Shown here piece by piece: positions 1-7,595 of a stretch of 7,810 nt of DNA (position 1 is its first letter; each line of letters opens with the position of its first letter). A program made the position numbers and the translations under genes. The notes under the pieces were generated by a model, which was not told where the DNA came from, did no database searches, and saw nothing but the letters and a program-made list of their open reading frames with translations. Origin of the DNA: CAZKCK01 sp964552325 (GTDB lineage: Bacteria; Bacteroidota; Bacteroidia; Bacteroidales; TTA-H9); the NCBI GenBank assembly GCA_964552325.1, contig CAZKHA010000163.1:1-7810 (forward strand), written 5' to 3'.

Positions 1-209
1 ATTGCAATAAATTTTGTAGGGTAAAAGTAAGGAGATGGAAGGGTTTGTGCAAATATGCCGAATGCAACACAACTTCGTTTGGGTGAGTCAACGGAGTAGC
101 TTTATCTGTATGCTAAAACAGATTGTTTAGCACCTCAATTCTTAGCCAGCAGGTTCGCAAATTGGCACTAAATGATTTGGTATTAATGCTTTAACTAAAC
201 CATTTGCGT
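1..209. other. Non-coding flank downstream of creD with two weak hairpins
   Basis: No reading frame here looks like a protein. Two inverted repeats are visible. The first is at 111-132, with arms TGCTAAAACA and TGTTTAGCA (9 pairs, one bulged A, loop GAT). The second is at 170-181 with 194-205 (10 of 12 positions pair, 12-base loop), 4 bases beyond the creD stop codon on the minus strand. The second could end the creD transcript, but neither is followed by a T-run in the relevant direction, so an intrinsic terminator is not supported. Both could be chance structures in AT-rich DNA. Confidence 0.3.
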
Positions 210-1577
210 TTAACCATTCCCCTGTGATTTTAATGCAAACCAATCAATTTTCCTCGAAAGATACATCACAACCGCTAAAACAATGAATAAGCCAATACTA
301 CCCATTAACAATGCATAGTCTTCCATTTGAATTATTGAAAAAATAAACAAATAAAGTATAGTCAAAATTAAGGCTATAATAATGGTAAGTTTACGGTTGT
401 TAAAAATGCTTTTGGCATAAAAAGAGATTAATCCAATTATCGCTAAGCTTGAGGCTAAATAGCTAAATTTAAATGGAATATGCTCTGACAAGGCTATTAG
501 CAAAATATAAAACACGCAAAGTGCCAAACCTACGATTATGTATTGAATTGGATGAATCCGTACTCCATTCAAGATTTGTACAAAAAAGAAAATTAAAAAT
601 GTCAAGGTAATAAACATAACCGCATATTTTGCAGAACGTGTACTTTTTTGGTATTCATCAACCGGAACAATCAGATTTACGCCGAAAGATGATTCGTCAA
701 TTCCTTGAGCGGAACCTCTGATACTTTGAGGATATGGACGGTTTAAGTGTAATACCTTCCATTCAGCTGTAAAACCATCTGATGAAACTGCACGCTTATC
801 CGGCAAAAATGCCCCAACAAAACTCGGGGCTTTCCATGTTGAATTTATACTAATATCGGTAGTCTTGCCCAGTGGAATGAAATTAAGGCTCGAGCTACCG
901 TTTAGGTTAATGCTAAGCGAAAAATCGGTTAAGCTCTCAAGTGTATCTGTCTCCTTTAATTGAATTCGTGTACTAATTCCATTTTGAATCAAATCCGTTG
1001 ATTCAACACCTGGGTTAAAAAAATACTGAGTGTTGTTCCAAGTAACAAATATATTTTCTTGAATACTCCTTAAATCTGAAATGCCCAATGATACAAACGC
1101 CTCCTCCCAAATAATTGCTGCTTCATCAATATCCCAGTCTTTAAAATTTGGTTTTGAAAATTTTCCATCCAAGGTTAGTTTTGAGTTATACACAATCACT
1201 TCGTATATTCCTCGATATCGTATCTCAGGTAAAATACTCCCTTTTATGTTAAGAACCTCAGGTAAAAAATGGGCAAATGCCTTGGTTTCAATAAGTTTAA
1301 ATTTATCTGTTTTACCTTCTTCATAAACTCTTGTAATGGTTGTATAAGGTACCGTAAGCACCAAACCCATAATGGTCTGTTGATTACCCCATTTTGAACT
1401 TACTTCCATTATTGCTTCTTGTTGCCTGGTTTCTCGCTCCCTTATAAGGCTTTCAACCATCGATACGGGAATCAATAATAGTAGAATTAGGATCCCGATT
1501 GTTATTAACCTAATAGTTACAGAATGTCTTAGCCATGTATTGGCTCTTTCAAAGAAAGAAGGGTTTTCTGTGGTCAT
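210..1577 (-). CDS. creD: CreD family inner-membrane protein
   Basis: 455-residue integral membrane protein of the CreD (cell envelope integrity, COG4452) family. In Enterobacteria creD belongs to the CreBC regulon and its overexpression gives colicin E2 tolerance; its biochemical activity is unknown and no creBC-like genes are seen here. Layout: short cytoplasmic N-terminus, first membrane helix at about 22-42, a large periplasmic domain at about 43-315, then five hydrophobic helices at about 318-338, 344-364, 371-391, 397-417 and 420-440. Family landmarks are the SSKWG...VPY stretch (60-78), YRGIYEV (121-127), the NGSSSLNFIPLGKTT region (226-240), PSFVGAFLP (251-259) and the segment from RSAKYA through HPIQY and ALSEH (314-366). 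The length is normal for the family. The ATG at 1577 leads directly into the conserved N-terminus; no Shine-Dalgarno sequence is seen, as is usual in Bacteroidota. Residue 334 is Gln where I remember the family having Glu. It is divergent from the methyltransferase gene and appears monocistronic. Confidence 0.93.
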   Translation of the reverse strand: MTTENPSFFERANTWLRHSVTIRLITIGILILLLLIPVSMVESLIRERETRQQEAIMEVSSKWGNQQTIMGLVLTVPYTTITRVYEEGKTDKFKLIETKAFAHFLPEVLNIKGSILPEIRYRGIYEVIVYNSKLTLDGKFSKPNFKDWDIDEAAIIWEEAFVSLGISDLRSIQENIFVTWNNTQYFFNPGVESTDLIQNGISTRIQLKETDTLESLTDFSLSINLNGSSSLNFIPLGKTTDISINSTWKAPSFVGAFLPDKRAVSSDGFTAEWKVLHLNRPYPQSIRGSAQGIDESSFGVNLIVPVDEYQKSTRSAKYAVMFITLTFLIFFFVQILNGVRIHPIQYIIVGLALCVFYILLIALSEHIPFKFSYLASSLAIIGLISFYAKSIFNNRKLTIIIALILTILYLFIFSIIQMEDYALLMGSIGLFIVLAVVMYLSRKIDWFALKSQGNG

Positions 1578-1708
1578 TTTATGGATCGTTTCAAGTTTAT
1601 TAAAAAAATTGACATTATTTCGCTTCTAAGGATTGCAATTCCGAATTTAGTTTTACGCACTTTGTGCCATTTCACTATTTTACGCAAAGAACAACGTATA
1701 TAGTTTTT

Positions 1709-1720
1709 TTCAAATTTGAA
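1709..1720. repeat. 12-base perfect palindrome, possible operator
   Basis: TTCAAATTTGAA reads the same on both strands and lies about 130 bases upstream of the creD start. A perfect dyad of this size is compatible with a site for a dimeric regulator, but it sits in AT-rich DNA and only one copy was noticed. Its role is inferred from position alone. Confidence 0.3.
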
Positions 1721-1890
1721 GAGCCAAGTAGGAAATCATTGCAAAGGCTCATAAAAATTTAGTTCGAATAGTAACTTTCTAATGTGGACAAAACGATTCG
1801 ATTTCAAAAGTAGTATTTATTGCGAACATTCTGCATAGTTTGCAGTGTAGCGACCATGTATTTTAGCCACCTATATATTCATGTCTGGAG

Positions 1891-1924
1891 CGTATTAGTT
1901 TTGATTGGTAACGTATCCGTTTTG
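1891..1924. repeat. Pair of 13-base direct repeats spaced by 21 bases
   Basis: CGTATTAGTTTTG (1891-1903) and CGTATCCGTTTTG (1912-1924) agree at 11 of 13 positions. Their start-to-start distance is 21 bases, close to two helical turns, so both would lie on the same face of the DNA. The first copy includes the TAGTTTTG promoter-like element. This could be a tandem regulator site upstream of rlmI, or chance. Confidence 0.3.
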
Positions 1925-2201
1925 GCAAAAGCAGAGTCGCCCAATTTGCCCGTCTATACATAAACCGCCCCAATCATACCCATATTTCTATTGGGCAAAC
2001 CAATAAATTGGATACCCAAGCAAATACCAGCAAAATGCACCTATCACACCTAAACACAAAAACCGAATATGGTTTGTGCTTTCTTAGCTGTTTTTCAGGT
2101 TACTACATTGTAACATCTAAACGTGAATCCAGAAAATGTCTTCTTGAAACCCTTACCAATCCAATATTTTTATACCTTTACGGCCCATTACACTATCAAC
2201 C

Positions 2202-3386
2202 ATGGACTACCTTCCGCAAGTTATCTTACGTACTGGAAAAGAGGCTCCTATACGTCGTTTTCACCCTTGGATTTTTTCGGGTGCCATCTACAAAAAAGAC
2301 AAAGATATTAGAAATGGAAGCCTTGTACAGATTTTAACTGCTGAAGGACAACCCCTTGCGTATGGTTTTTATGAAGACGGATCCTTAGCTATAAAAATTG
2401 TTTCGTTTGGTGAAGTTCCCAATGAGGCCTTCTGGCACCAAAAAATTGTAAACGCTTACAACCTCCGCAAAAGCCTTGGTTTGGTTGACAATCCAAACAC
2501 CAACGCCTACCGCTTGGTATTTACCGAAGGCGATAGTTTGCCCGGTCTCATTATCGATATTTACAACGGGGTGGCCGTTTTTCAGGCCAATTCCATCGGC
2601 ATGTATGAATTAAGGCATACGTTCACTTCCATCCTTCAACAAATTTATGGCGAGAAGCTCAAAGGCGTTTACGATAAAAGCTCCGAGCCCATGCGCAAGG
2701 TGGCTGGCGTTGAAACCACCGATGGCTTTCTGCTAGGCAATACCTCCGAAACCCAAATCCTTGAAAATGGCTATTCCTTTAATGTTGACTTTGTAAGTGG
2801 GCAAAAAACGGGCTTCTTCCTTGACCAACGCGAAAGCCGTGAACTCGTTGCCTCTTATGCAGCCGGACGCCGTGTGCTGAACACCTTTTGCTACACAGGT
2901 GGTTTCTCGGTTTATGCCTTAAAAAACGGGGCTAAGTTTGTTCACTCCATCGATAGCTCGAAAAAAGCCATCGCCATGACTGCCGAAAACTTGCTGCTGA
3001 ATGGTTATGATCCAGCACAAAACGACTGTGTAGCCGTAGAAGCCATGGATTATCTGGATCGCATGAAAGGTGCTTTCGATTTAATTATACTTGACCCACC
3101 TGCTTTTGCCAAGCATGCTGAACAACGCCGCAAAGCCTTGACCGCTTACCGTCATATCAACCGCCAAGCCATCTCAAAAATTGCTTCGGGAGGCATTTTA
3201 TTTACGTTCTCGTGTTCACAAGTGGTTGACCGTTCACTGTTTACCTCAACCGTTATGGCAGCCGCCATTGAGTCGGGCCGCAATGTAAGGATTTTAAAAT
3301 ATATTGGCCAACCATCCGACCATCCGCTCAATATCTTCCACCCAGAAGGTGAGTATTTAAAAGGATTGGTGATTTACGTTGAATAA
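2202..3386 (+). CDS. rlmI: RlmI-type 23S rRNA (cytosine-C5) methyltransferase
   Basis: 394-residue class I SAM-dependent rRNA methyltransferase, close to the E. coli RlmI length of 396. RlmI makes m5C at position 1962 of 23S rRNA in the cytoplasm; same target here is inferred by homology. Domains: N-terminal PUA RNA-binding domain (about 5-80, with RRFHPWIFSGAI at 18-29 and AYGFYEDGSLAIKI at 53-66), linker domain with RLVFTEGDSLPGLIIDIY (104-121), then a Rossmann methyltransferase domain. Visible motifs are GQKTGFFLDQRESR (200-213), the SAM-binding VLNTFCYTGGFSVYA (225-239), Asp251 in the next strand (HSIDSS), the LDPPAF loop (297-302), the FTFSCSQ Cys motif (334-340) and the C-terminal DHPLN...PEGEYLKGL (373-389). 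The ATG at 2202 places the PUA domain immediately after the start, so a longer form is not needed. It has no Shine-Dalgarno sequence. It stands alone, divergent from creD, and ends 30 bases before the end of the convergent secreted-enzyme gene. Confidence 0.95.
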   Translation: MDYLPQVILRTGKEAPIRRFHPWIFSGAIYKKDKDIRNGSLVQILTAEGQPLAYGFYEDGSLAIKIVSFGEVPNEAFWHQKIVNAYNLRKSLGLVDNPNTNAYRLVFTEGDSLPGLIIDIYNGVAVFQANSIGMYELRHTFTSILQQIYGEKLKGVYDKSSEPMRKVAGVETTDGFLLGNTSETQILENGYSFNVDFVSGQKTGFFLDQRESRELVASYAAGRRVLNTFCYTGGFSVYALKNGAKFVHSIDSSKKAIAMTAENLLLNGYDPAQNDCVAVEAMDYLDRMKGAFDLIILDPPAFAKHAEQRRKALTAYRHINRQAISKIASGGILFTFSCSQVVDRSLFTSTVMAAAIESGRNVRILKYIGQPSDHPLNIFHPEGEYLKGLVIYVE

Positions 3387-3416
3387 TAGCCCCTCAAAAA
3401 AACACAAAACACTTCC

Positions 3417-4580
3417 TTAATAAACCAAAACCTTGGTACTTGCATAAGCTCCTTGCTGAGTTTGCAAGGTAACATAGTAAAGTCCAGTGGTATGGGCTGC
3501 ACAGTTCAATTGCCATTGGTTAGCTAGCGAAGGGATATTAGTACTATAAACCAAGTTGCCCAGCACATCCCAAATCTTAAGTATCATTGGCTTAGTGTTA
3601 GGCTCAAAGCTTAGTTGTGTTGTTGCTGTGCAAGGGTTAGGATAAGCTACGAGCTTATTCGATTTATTACCCAGTTCCTGTGTACCCAAACCTTTTGCCG
3701 GGTTTAGCTTTAAAGCTACAGGGCGATGATCTGAAACATTATCCTCATAGGTGGCCCAGCCCCCACTAAGCAGTTCATCAACCTTTAAGGTTTGTATATC
3801 AGAGCCTTCATTATCAAACGAGGGATAAAGCTCACGCGTAATCATAACATGGTCAAGGTGCGAGGGCCACATAGGATACGACCAATGGGCCTCATCTCCC
3901 ATGGCAATGCCATAATCGGCAAATTTATAATTGTAGTCATCATCCAGAATATCCCTAAAAACATTGTTTGCAAATTCATCGTCTAATTCGTCATTCAAAT
4001 CGCCAACCACAATTACATTCTTGTTGTTCAGGTAGTTATCAATGTAGTCTTTAATAAAGTTCGTGGCTTTATACCTTCGGGTTTCTTCATCATCGGCATT
4101 GCCTAAATCTAAAAACCCATCACCGCAACATTTAAAATGATTGTTGATTACCAAAAAATTTATCCCTTTAAAATCGAGATCAATTACGAGTGGGGCACGC
4201 GGAAAAGGGCTCCAGTACGACGAGGAAGCATATATCTCATAAACCTTGTTGATGGTAATAGTACTTGTTTTATATATGAAGGCCAATCCAGCAAAATAAC
4301 CTGGTTCAACGGCATATTCATAACCGCTGAGGTCGCTAACGAGTTGTCCAAAGGCTTGTTCATCTTGCACTTCCTGTACCGCAATAAAATCAACACCAAG
4401 GCTGTTTATAATTGTGCTTAAGCTGTTTAGGGTTGCCTGGCCATTTTTGGGGAAGTTCTCGATGTTCCAAGTCATTACCTCCAATGTGCTATCTGTGGCA
4501 TACGCCTGACTTTTGAACGACTGCCCATGCACCCAACAGGGTAAAACAGCCAAAAACAACCCAACTAGTATTCTATTCAT
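3417..4580 (-). CDS. Secreted endonuclease/exonuclease/phosphatase family protein with T9SS sorting domain
   Basis: 387-residue secreted enzyme of the EEP fold (DNase I-like metal-dependent phosphodiesterases and phosphatases). Signal peptide at 1-20 (MNRILVGLFLAVLPCWVHGQ). Catalytic domain at about 30-292: TWNIENF with Asn39, QE with metal-ligand Glu70, RAPLV (128-132), NNHFKCCG with His148, GDLND with Asp194 and Asn196, HLDHVMIT (241-248), and the terminal SDHRPV with Asp284 and His285. The catalytic set looks complete. A T9SS type A sorting domain covers about 308-387: YPNP (313-316), the IWDVLGNLVYS strand (336-346), GLYYVTLQ (366-373) and a short KVLVY end. It should pass the Sec pathway and then the T9SS to the outside or cell surface. 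Substrate (DNA, RNA, lipid or sugar phosphate) cannot be decided; extracellular nuclease is the first guess. An upstream ATG at 4631 would add 17 residues, but they precede the signal peptide and overlap the likely promoter, so the ATG at 4580 is preferred. Confidence 0.92.
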   Translation of the reverse strand: MNRILVGLFLAVLPCWVHGQSFKSQAYATDSTLEVMTWNIENFPKNGQATLNSLSTIINSLGVDFIAVQEVQDEQAFGQLVSDLSGYEYAVEPGYFAGLAFIYKTSTITINKVYEIYASSSYWSPFPRAPLVIDLDFKGINFLVINNHFKCCGDGFLDLGNADDEETRRYKATNFIKDYIDNYLNNKNVIVVGDLNDELDDEFANNVFRDILDDDYNYKFADYGIAMGDEAHWSYPMWPSHLDHVMITRELYPSFDNEGSDIQTLKVDELLSGGWATYEDNVSDHRPVALKLNPAKGLGTQELGNKSNKLVAYPNPCTATTQLSFEPNTKPMILKIWDVLGNLVYSTNIPSLANQWQLNCAAHTTGLYYVTLQTQQGAYASTKVLVY

Positions 4581-4923
4581 ACAAACAAGCCTATTACTGT
4601 AACAAAAGGCGGCAAAGGTAGTCATATTCATTGCCCATTTTTAAGCAATTAACAAAACACCACCATTCCTGTGTTTACAAGAGTCAACTTATTAGGTTAT
4701 CCCATATTCTGCCCTAGCCAGTTAAGTGCTATACAAAGATTTTATACTTGCAGTTTGCGAGCATTTTCAATGTCCACAAGCGAACACAACAAGGTTCGCC
4801 AACGGTCAGAAAGCATTTTAGTTGTGGCTAGTAAATATTAAAAATCAGCCTATTAATTTTTCTGGCTTTACGATTGTAGTAGTGTTTTGCTTACCGAAAT
4901 GTATTGTTATTTTCTCCTATTCT
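4581..4923. other. 343-base divergent intergenic region
   Basis: This region separates the secreted EEP enzyme (minus) from the DUF5916 gene (plus). The minus-strand promoter at 4613-4620 is described separately. For the plus-strand gene the best -7-like match is TATACTTG at 4743-4750 (7 of 8 against TAnnTTTG), which would give a leader of roughly 165 bases; no clear -33 element accompanies it. Inside that putative leader is an inverted repeat, GCGAAC at 4780-4785 and GTTCGC at 4794-4799 (6 pairs, 8-base loop). The frame is open from a TTG at 4822 into the DUF5916 gene, but the intervening 34 codons do not resemble a protein N-terminus. No small gene or RNA gene is recognised. Confidence 0.4.
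4613..4620 (-). promoter_or_regulatory. Bacteroidota -7 promoter element for the secreted EEP gene
   Basis: Read on the minus strand this is TACCTTTG followed by CCGCC, an exact match to the Bacteroidota housekeeping -7 consensus TAnnTTTG. Transcription would start about 7 bases downstream, giving a leader of roughly 25 bases before the ATG at 4580. A TTTG lies upstream but about 32 bases away, longer than the usual 19 to 21, so the -33 element is not convincing. The site falls inside the possible 17-residue N-terminal extension and so argues for the start at 4580. Confidence 0.55.
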
Positions 4924-7551
4924 ATGAAGCATATCGTACTTACCCTTCTAGTGTTTATTACCTCTTTAATGGCATTTGCCACTTCGCCCGATTCGCTTAG
5001 GGTATATCAAACCCATCGATTAATGGATGATAAACCGGTTATAGATGGGAATTTGGGTGATAAAGCCTGGGAAGGTGTTGAATGGCAAGATAGTTTTATA
5101 CAGTACGAACCCATTCAAAAAGCAAAGCCCTCGCAGCAAACAAAGTTTAAGCTTACCTATGACCTTGAAAATATATATGTTGCCATAAGAGCGTATGATT
5201 CTGTTCCCGAAAAAATTACACGCAGGCTCACACGTCGTGATGCGATGGATGGAGATTTGGTTGGCATTCAGTTCGATAGTTATTTCGATAAAATGACGTC
5301 CTTCTTTTTCTTTGTATCAGCAGCGGGCGTAAAAGTTGATGGAATAAACATTGAAGATGGGGAACAAGAAGACCTTTCGTGGGATGCCATTTGGTATGCA
5401 GCCACTACCATCGATGCCGAAGGATGGTGCGCTGAATTTAGGATTCCGCTCACGCAATTGCGCTTTTCGGCCAACAACCAACAAACTTGGGGGCTTGAGG
5501 TTGTGCGGTATATCCATCGAAAAGACGAGGTTTCGCTTTGGCAGTTCATCTCAAAAGAATCATCTGGTTGGACGCACAACTTTGGCTTGCTCAAAGGCTT
5601 GGAAGATTTGAAACCCCGAAGGCAAGTTGAGATACAGCCCTATGTAGTTGGCAAAACCGAATCATACCAAGGCGAAGAAGGAAATCCATTTACGCCCGGT
5701 AAAGAATCGAGCGCATCGGTAGGAATTGATGGGAAAATTGGCCTCACCAACGACCTCATCATGGATTTTACAGTTAACCCGGACTTTGGGCAGGTTGAAG
5801 CCGACCCTTCGGAAGTAAACTTAACTGCTTTTGAATCCTATTTTATGGAGAAGCGACCCTTTTTTATCGAGGGCAAAAACATTTTAAGCTTTGGCATCAC
5901 GCCAGGTGATAATGGTTCTTCTTCTGATAACTTATTCTATTCAAGGCGTATAGGTCGCAAGCCCCACTTTTATCCCGAAGATTATGATTATGTTGATCAA
6001 CCCGAGAATACCCGGATTTTGGGCGCTTTTAAAGTAACCGGAAAAACACGTAAAGGCTGGAGCGTAGGAATAATGGAAAGCGTAACAGCAGCCGAGGTTG
6101 CCAAGGTTTCGCTTAACGGCGAACAAAGCGAGGTTAAGGTAGAGCCCTTTACCAACTATTTTGCCGGACGGGTTCAAAAAGACTTTAAAAAAGGCGAGAC
6201 CCGCATTGGAGGCATGTTTACGGCCACTAACCGCGACCTTAATGCGACCGATTTCCCTGAATTGGCCACGGCTGCTTATACCGGTGGCTTCGACTTTAAC
6301 CACACCTGGAAAAATCGTACCTATTCATTAAATGTAAAAGGTTTTTTTAGCCATATTATAGGCACCAAAGAAGCCATCCAACAACTTCAAGAAGCACCTG
6401 CACGATATTTTCAACGCCCTGATAATGATTATGCTACTTACGATCCAACTGCCACAAGCTTAACAGGACATGGCGGTATCATTAGCTTTAACAAAGGCGG
6501 CGAAGGACATTGGAGGTATATGACCTGGATAAACTGGCGCTCGCCCGGCCTCGACATGAATGATGTGGGCTTCTTGCGACGTGCCGACGATATTTTTCAG
6601 GTTATTTGGGTTGGCTACCGTTATTGGACCCCTTTCAGCATTTTTAGGTCAATCAACCTTAACTTTAATCAATGGACCGGTTGGGATTTTGGATTGAATA
6701 ATACCTATTCTGGAATTAACACCAACGTTCATACACAGTTTAAAAACTACTGGAACTTTAGCCTTGGGATAAACCGTGATGGTACCGATATTTCGAACGC
6801 CCTTTTGCGTGGCGGCCCAGCAATGAAATTAGTTCCCGGCCAAAATGTTTGGGGGTATATCGGATCTAACCCAAACAAAAAATTTACGGTAGGTGTAAAT
6901 GGTGTTTTCTATACATCAGACCTCACTTACAATACGTTCAAAGAAATTGGCCTATCGTTGGAGTACAAACCCATTGATGCATTTAATGTTTCGTTTGAAC
7001 CTTCCTACAATAAATCATCAAACGAGTTGCAATATATTAGTACAGAAACATTTAACAATAGTAACCGCTACATTTGCGGCAAGATTGACCAGGAAGTCTT
7101 AATGGCTGCTTTCAGGATGAATTATTTCCTTACCCCTGATTTATCATTCCAATACTATGGACAGCCCTTTATAGCTGCGGGTAATTACACTGAAATAAAA
7201 CAGATTACAAATCCACAAGCCGAAAATTATTACGATAGGTTCTCCAATTACGGTAAAGAACAACTAACCTATAGCCTCAACGAAGAACGTTACTTGATTG
7301 ATGAGGATCGTGATGGGATTCCTGATTATGGCTTTGACAAGCCTGATTTTAATGCATTGTTTTTCCTTTCAAACTTTGTGGCCCGTTGGGAGTATCGTCC
7401 TGGTTCAACACTGTACTTAGTATGGTCACAGAGCAGAAATGGTTTTGATGATGATGGGAATTTTCATTTTGGCAACAATATGAAGGACCTTTTCGATGTA
7501 TTTCCACACGATGTGTTCTTGATAAAATTCTCGTATAGGTTTATAAATTAG
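4924..7551 (+). CDS. DUF5916 protein with N-terminal CBM9-like domain, probable outer-membrane barrel
   Basis: 875-residue exported protein of the DUF5916 family, common in Bacteroidota and of unknown function. Signal peptide at 1-19 (hydrophobic VLTLLVFITSLMAFA, cut likely after AFA). Residues about 35-225 form a CBM9-like beta-sandwich: PVIDGNLGDKAWEG (38-51), the LENIYVAIRAYDS strand (81-93), RRDAMDGDLVGIQFDSYFD (104-122), then GWCAEFRIPLTQLRF (167-181). The family signature follows at about 279-322: IMDFTVNPDFGQVEAD, then EVNLTAFESYF and MEKRPFFIEG, then FYSRRIGR (338-345). The rest, about 360-875, is alternating aromatic/polar strands typical of an outer-membrane barrel and ends in KFSYRFIN. 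An acidic Asp-rich loop DEDRDGIPD (793-801) resembles a calcium-binding repeat. Length is ordinary for the family. No glycan-utilisation (susC/susD) or enzyme genes flank it, so a sugar ligand is not implied. The ATG at 4924 sits directly before the signal peptide; a TTG at 4822 is rejected. The stop codon overlaps a tandem repeat. Confidence 0.9.
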   Translation: MKHIVLTLLVFITSLMAFATSPDSLRVYQTHRLMDDKPVIDGNLGDKAWEGVEWQDSFIQYEPIQKAKPSQQTKFKLTYDLENIYVAIRAYDSVPEKITRRLTRRDAMDGDLVGIQFDSYFDKMTSFFFFVSAAGVKVDGINIEDGEQEDLSWDAIWYAATTIDAEGWCAEFRIPLTQLRFSANNQQTWGLEVVRYIHRKDEVSLWQFISKESSGWTHNFGLLKGLEDLKPRRQVEIQPYVVGKTESYQGEEGNPFTPGKESSASVGIDGKIGLTNDLIMDFTVNPDFGQVEADPSEVNLTAFESYFMEKRPFFIEGKNILSFGITPGDNGSSSDNLFYSRRIGRKPHFYPEDYDYVDQPENTRILGAFKVTGKTRKGWSVGIMESVTAAEVAKVSLNGEQSEVKVEPFTNYFAGRVQKDFKKGETRIGGMFTATNRDLNATDFPELATAAYTGGFDFNHTWKNRTYSLNVKGFFSHIIGTKEAIQQLQEAPARYFQRPDNDYATYDPTATSLTGHGGIISFNKGGEGHWRYMTWINWRSPGLDMNDVGFLRRADDIFQVIWVGYRYWTPFSIFRSINLNFNQWTGWDFGLNNTYSGINTNVHTQFKNYWNFSLGINRDGTDISNALLRGGPAMKLVPGQNVWGYIGSNPNKKFTVGVNGVFYTSDLTYNTFKEIGLSLEYKPIDAFNVSFEPSYNKSSNELQYISTETFNNSNRYICGKIDQEVLMAAFRMNYFLTPDLSFQYYGQPFIAAGNYTEIKQITNPQAENYYDRFSNYGKEQLTYSLNEERYLIDEDRDGIPDYGFDKPDFNALFFLSNFVARWEYRPGSTLYLVWSQSRNGFDDDGNFHFGNNMKDLFDVFPHDVFLIKFSYRFIN

Positions 7552-7589
7552 GGTGAAAGGTACAGGGTGAAAGGTGCAGGGTGAAAGGT
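7551..7589. repeat. 14-base tandem repeat, 2.8 copies
   Basis: Three head-to-tail copies of GGGTGAAAGGTRCA: 7551-7564, 7565-7578, and an 11-base partial copy at 7579-7589. Copies one and two differ at one position (A or G at base 12). The array begins at the last base of the DUF5916 stop codon. G-rich GGTGAAAGG minisatellites of this type are, from memory, frequent between genes in Cytophagales-like genomes; this was not checked. Confidence 0.85.
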
Positions 7590-7595
7590 CATTAT

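Larger units (their letters stand above)
1578..2201. other. 624-base divergent intergenic region (creD / rlmI)
   Basis: This spacer must hold the promoters of creD (minus) and rlmI (plus). Two exact matches to the Bacteroidota -7 element TAnnTTTG occur: TACTTTTG on the minus strand at 1805-1812 (towards creD) and TAGTTTTG on the plus strand at 1896-1903 (towards rlmI). Neither has a TTTG -33 element at the right spacing, and they would imply leaders of about 220 to 290 bases, so both are tentative. Small hairpins are at 1721-1725 with 1746-1750 (GAGCC/GGCTC) and 1989-1994 with 2000-2005 (TATTGG/CCAATA). TTTTACGCA is repeated at 1651-1659 and 1678-1686. Short open frames near 2008-2337 run out of frame into rlmI and have no protein-like character. 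I found no tRNA or recognised riboswitch. Confidence 0.4.

Noticed and set aside
2008..2337. 109-codon plus-strand frame (TTG start) overlapping the start of rlmI
   Set aside because: It is in a different frame from rlmI, starts at a rare codon, overlaps the certain PUA-domain coding region by 136 bases, and has no recognisable domain or signal peptide.
3387..3416. Shared terminator between the convergent rlmI and EEP genes
   Set aside because: The 30-base gap has an A-run but no inverted repeat, so no intrinsic terminator can be supported.
4581..4631. 17-residue N-terminal extension of the secreted EEP enzyme
   Set aside because: It comes before the signal peptide and overlaps the TACCTTTG promoter element at 4613-4620, so transcripts should begin inside it.
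4822..4923. N-terminal extension of the DUF5916 gene from a TTG codon
   Set aside because: The 34 extra residues precede a clear signal peptide that begins at the ATG at 4924, so the extension would spoil export and has no family support.
5280..5611. Several 60- to 105-codon frames overlapping the CBM9-like region on both strands
   Set aside because: They lie wholly within the DUF5916 coding sequence in other frames and show no motif, signal or family resemblance.
7551..7589. CRISPR array
   Set aside because: The 14-base units are contiguous with no spacers, and no cas genes are present; this is a tandem repeat.
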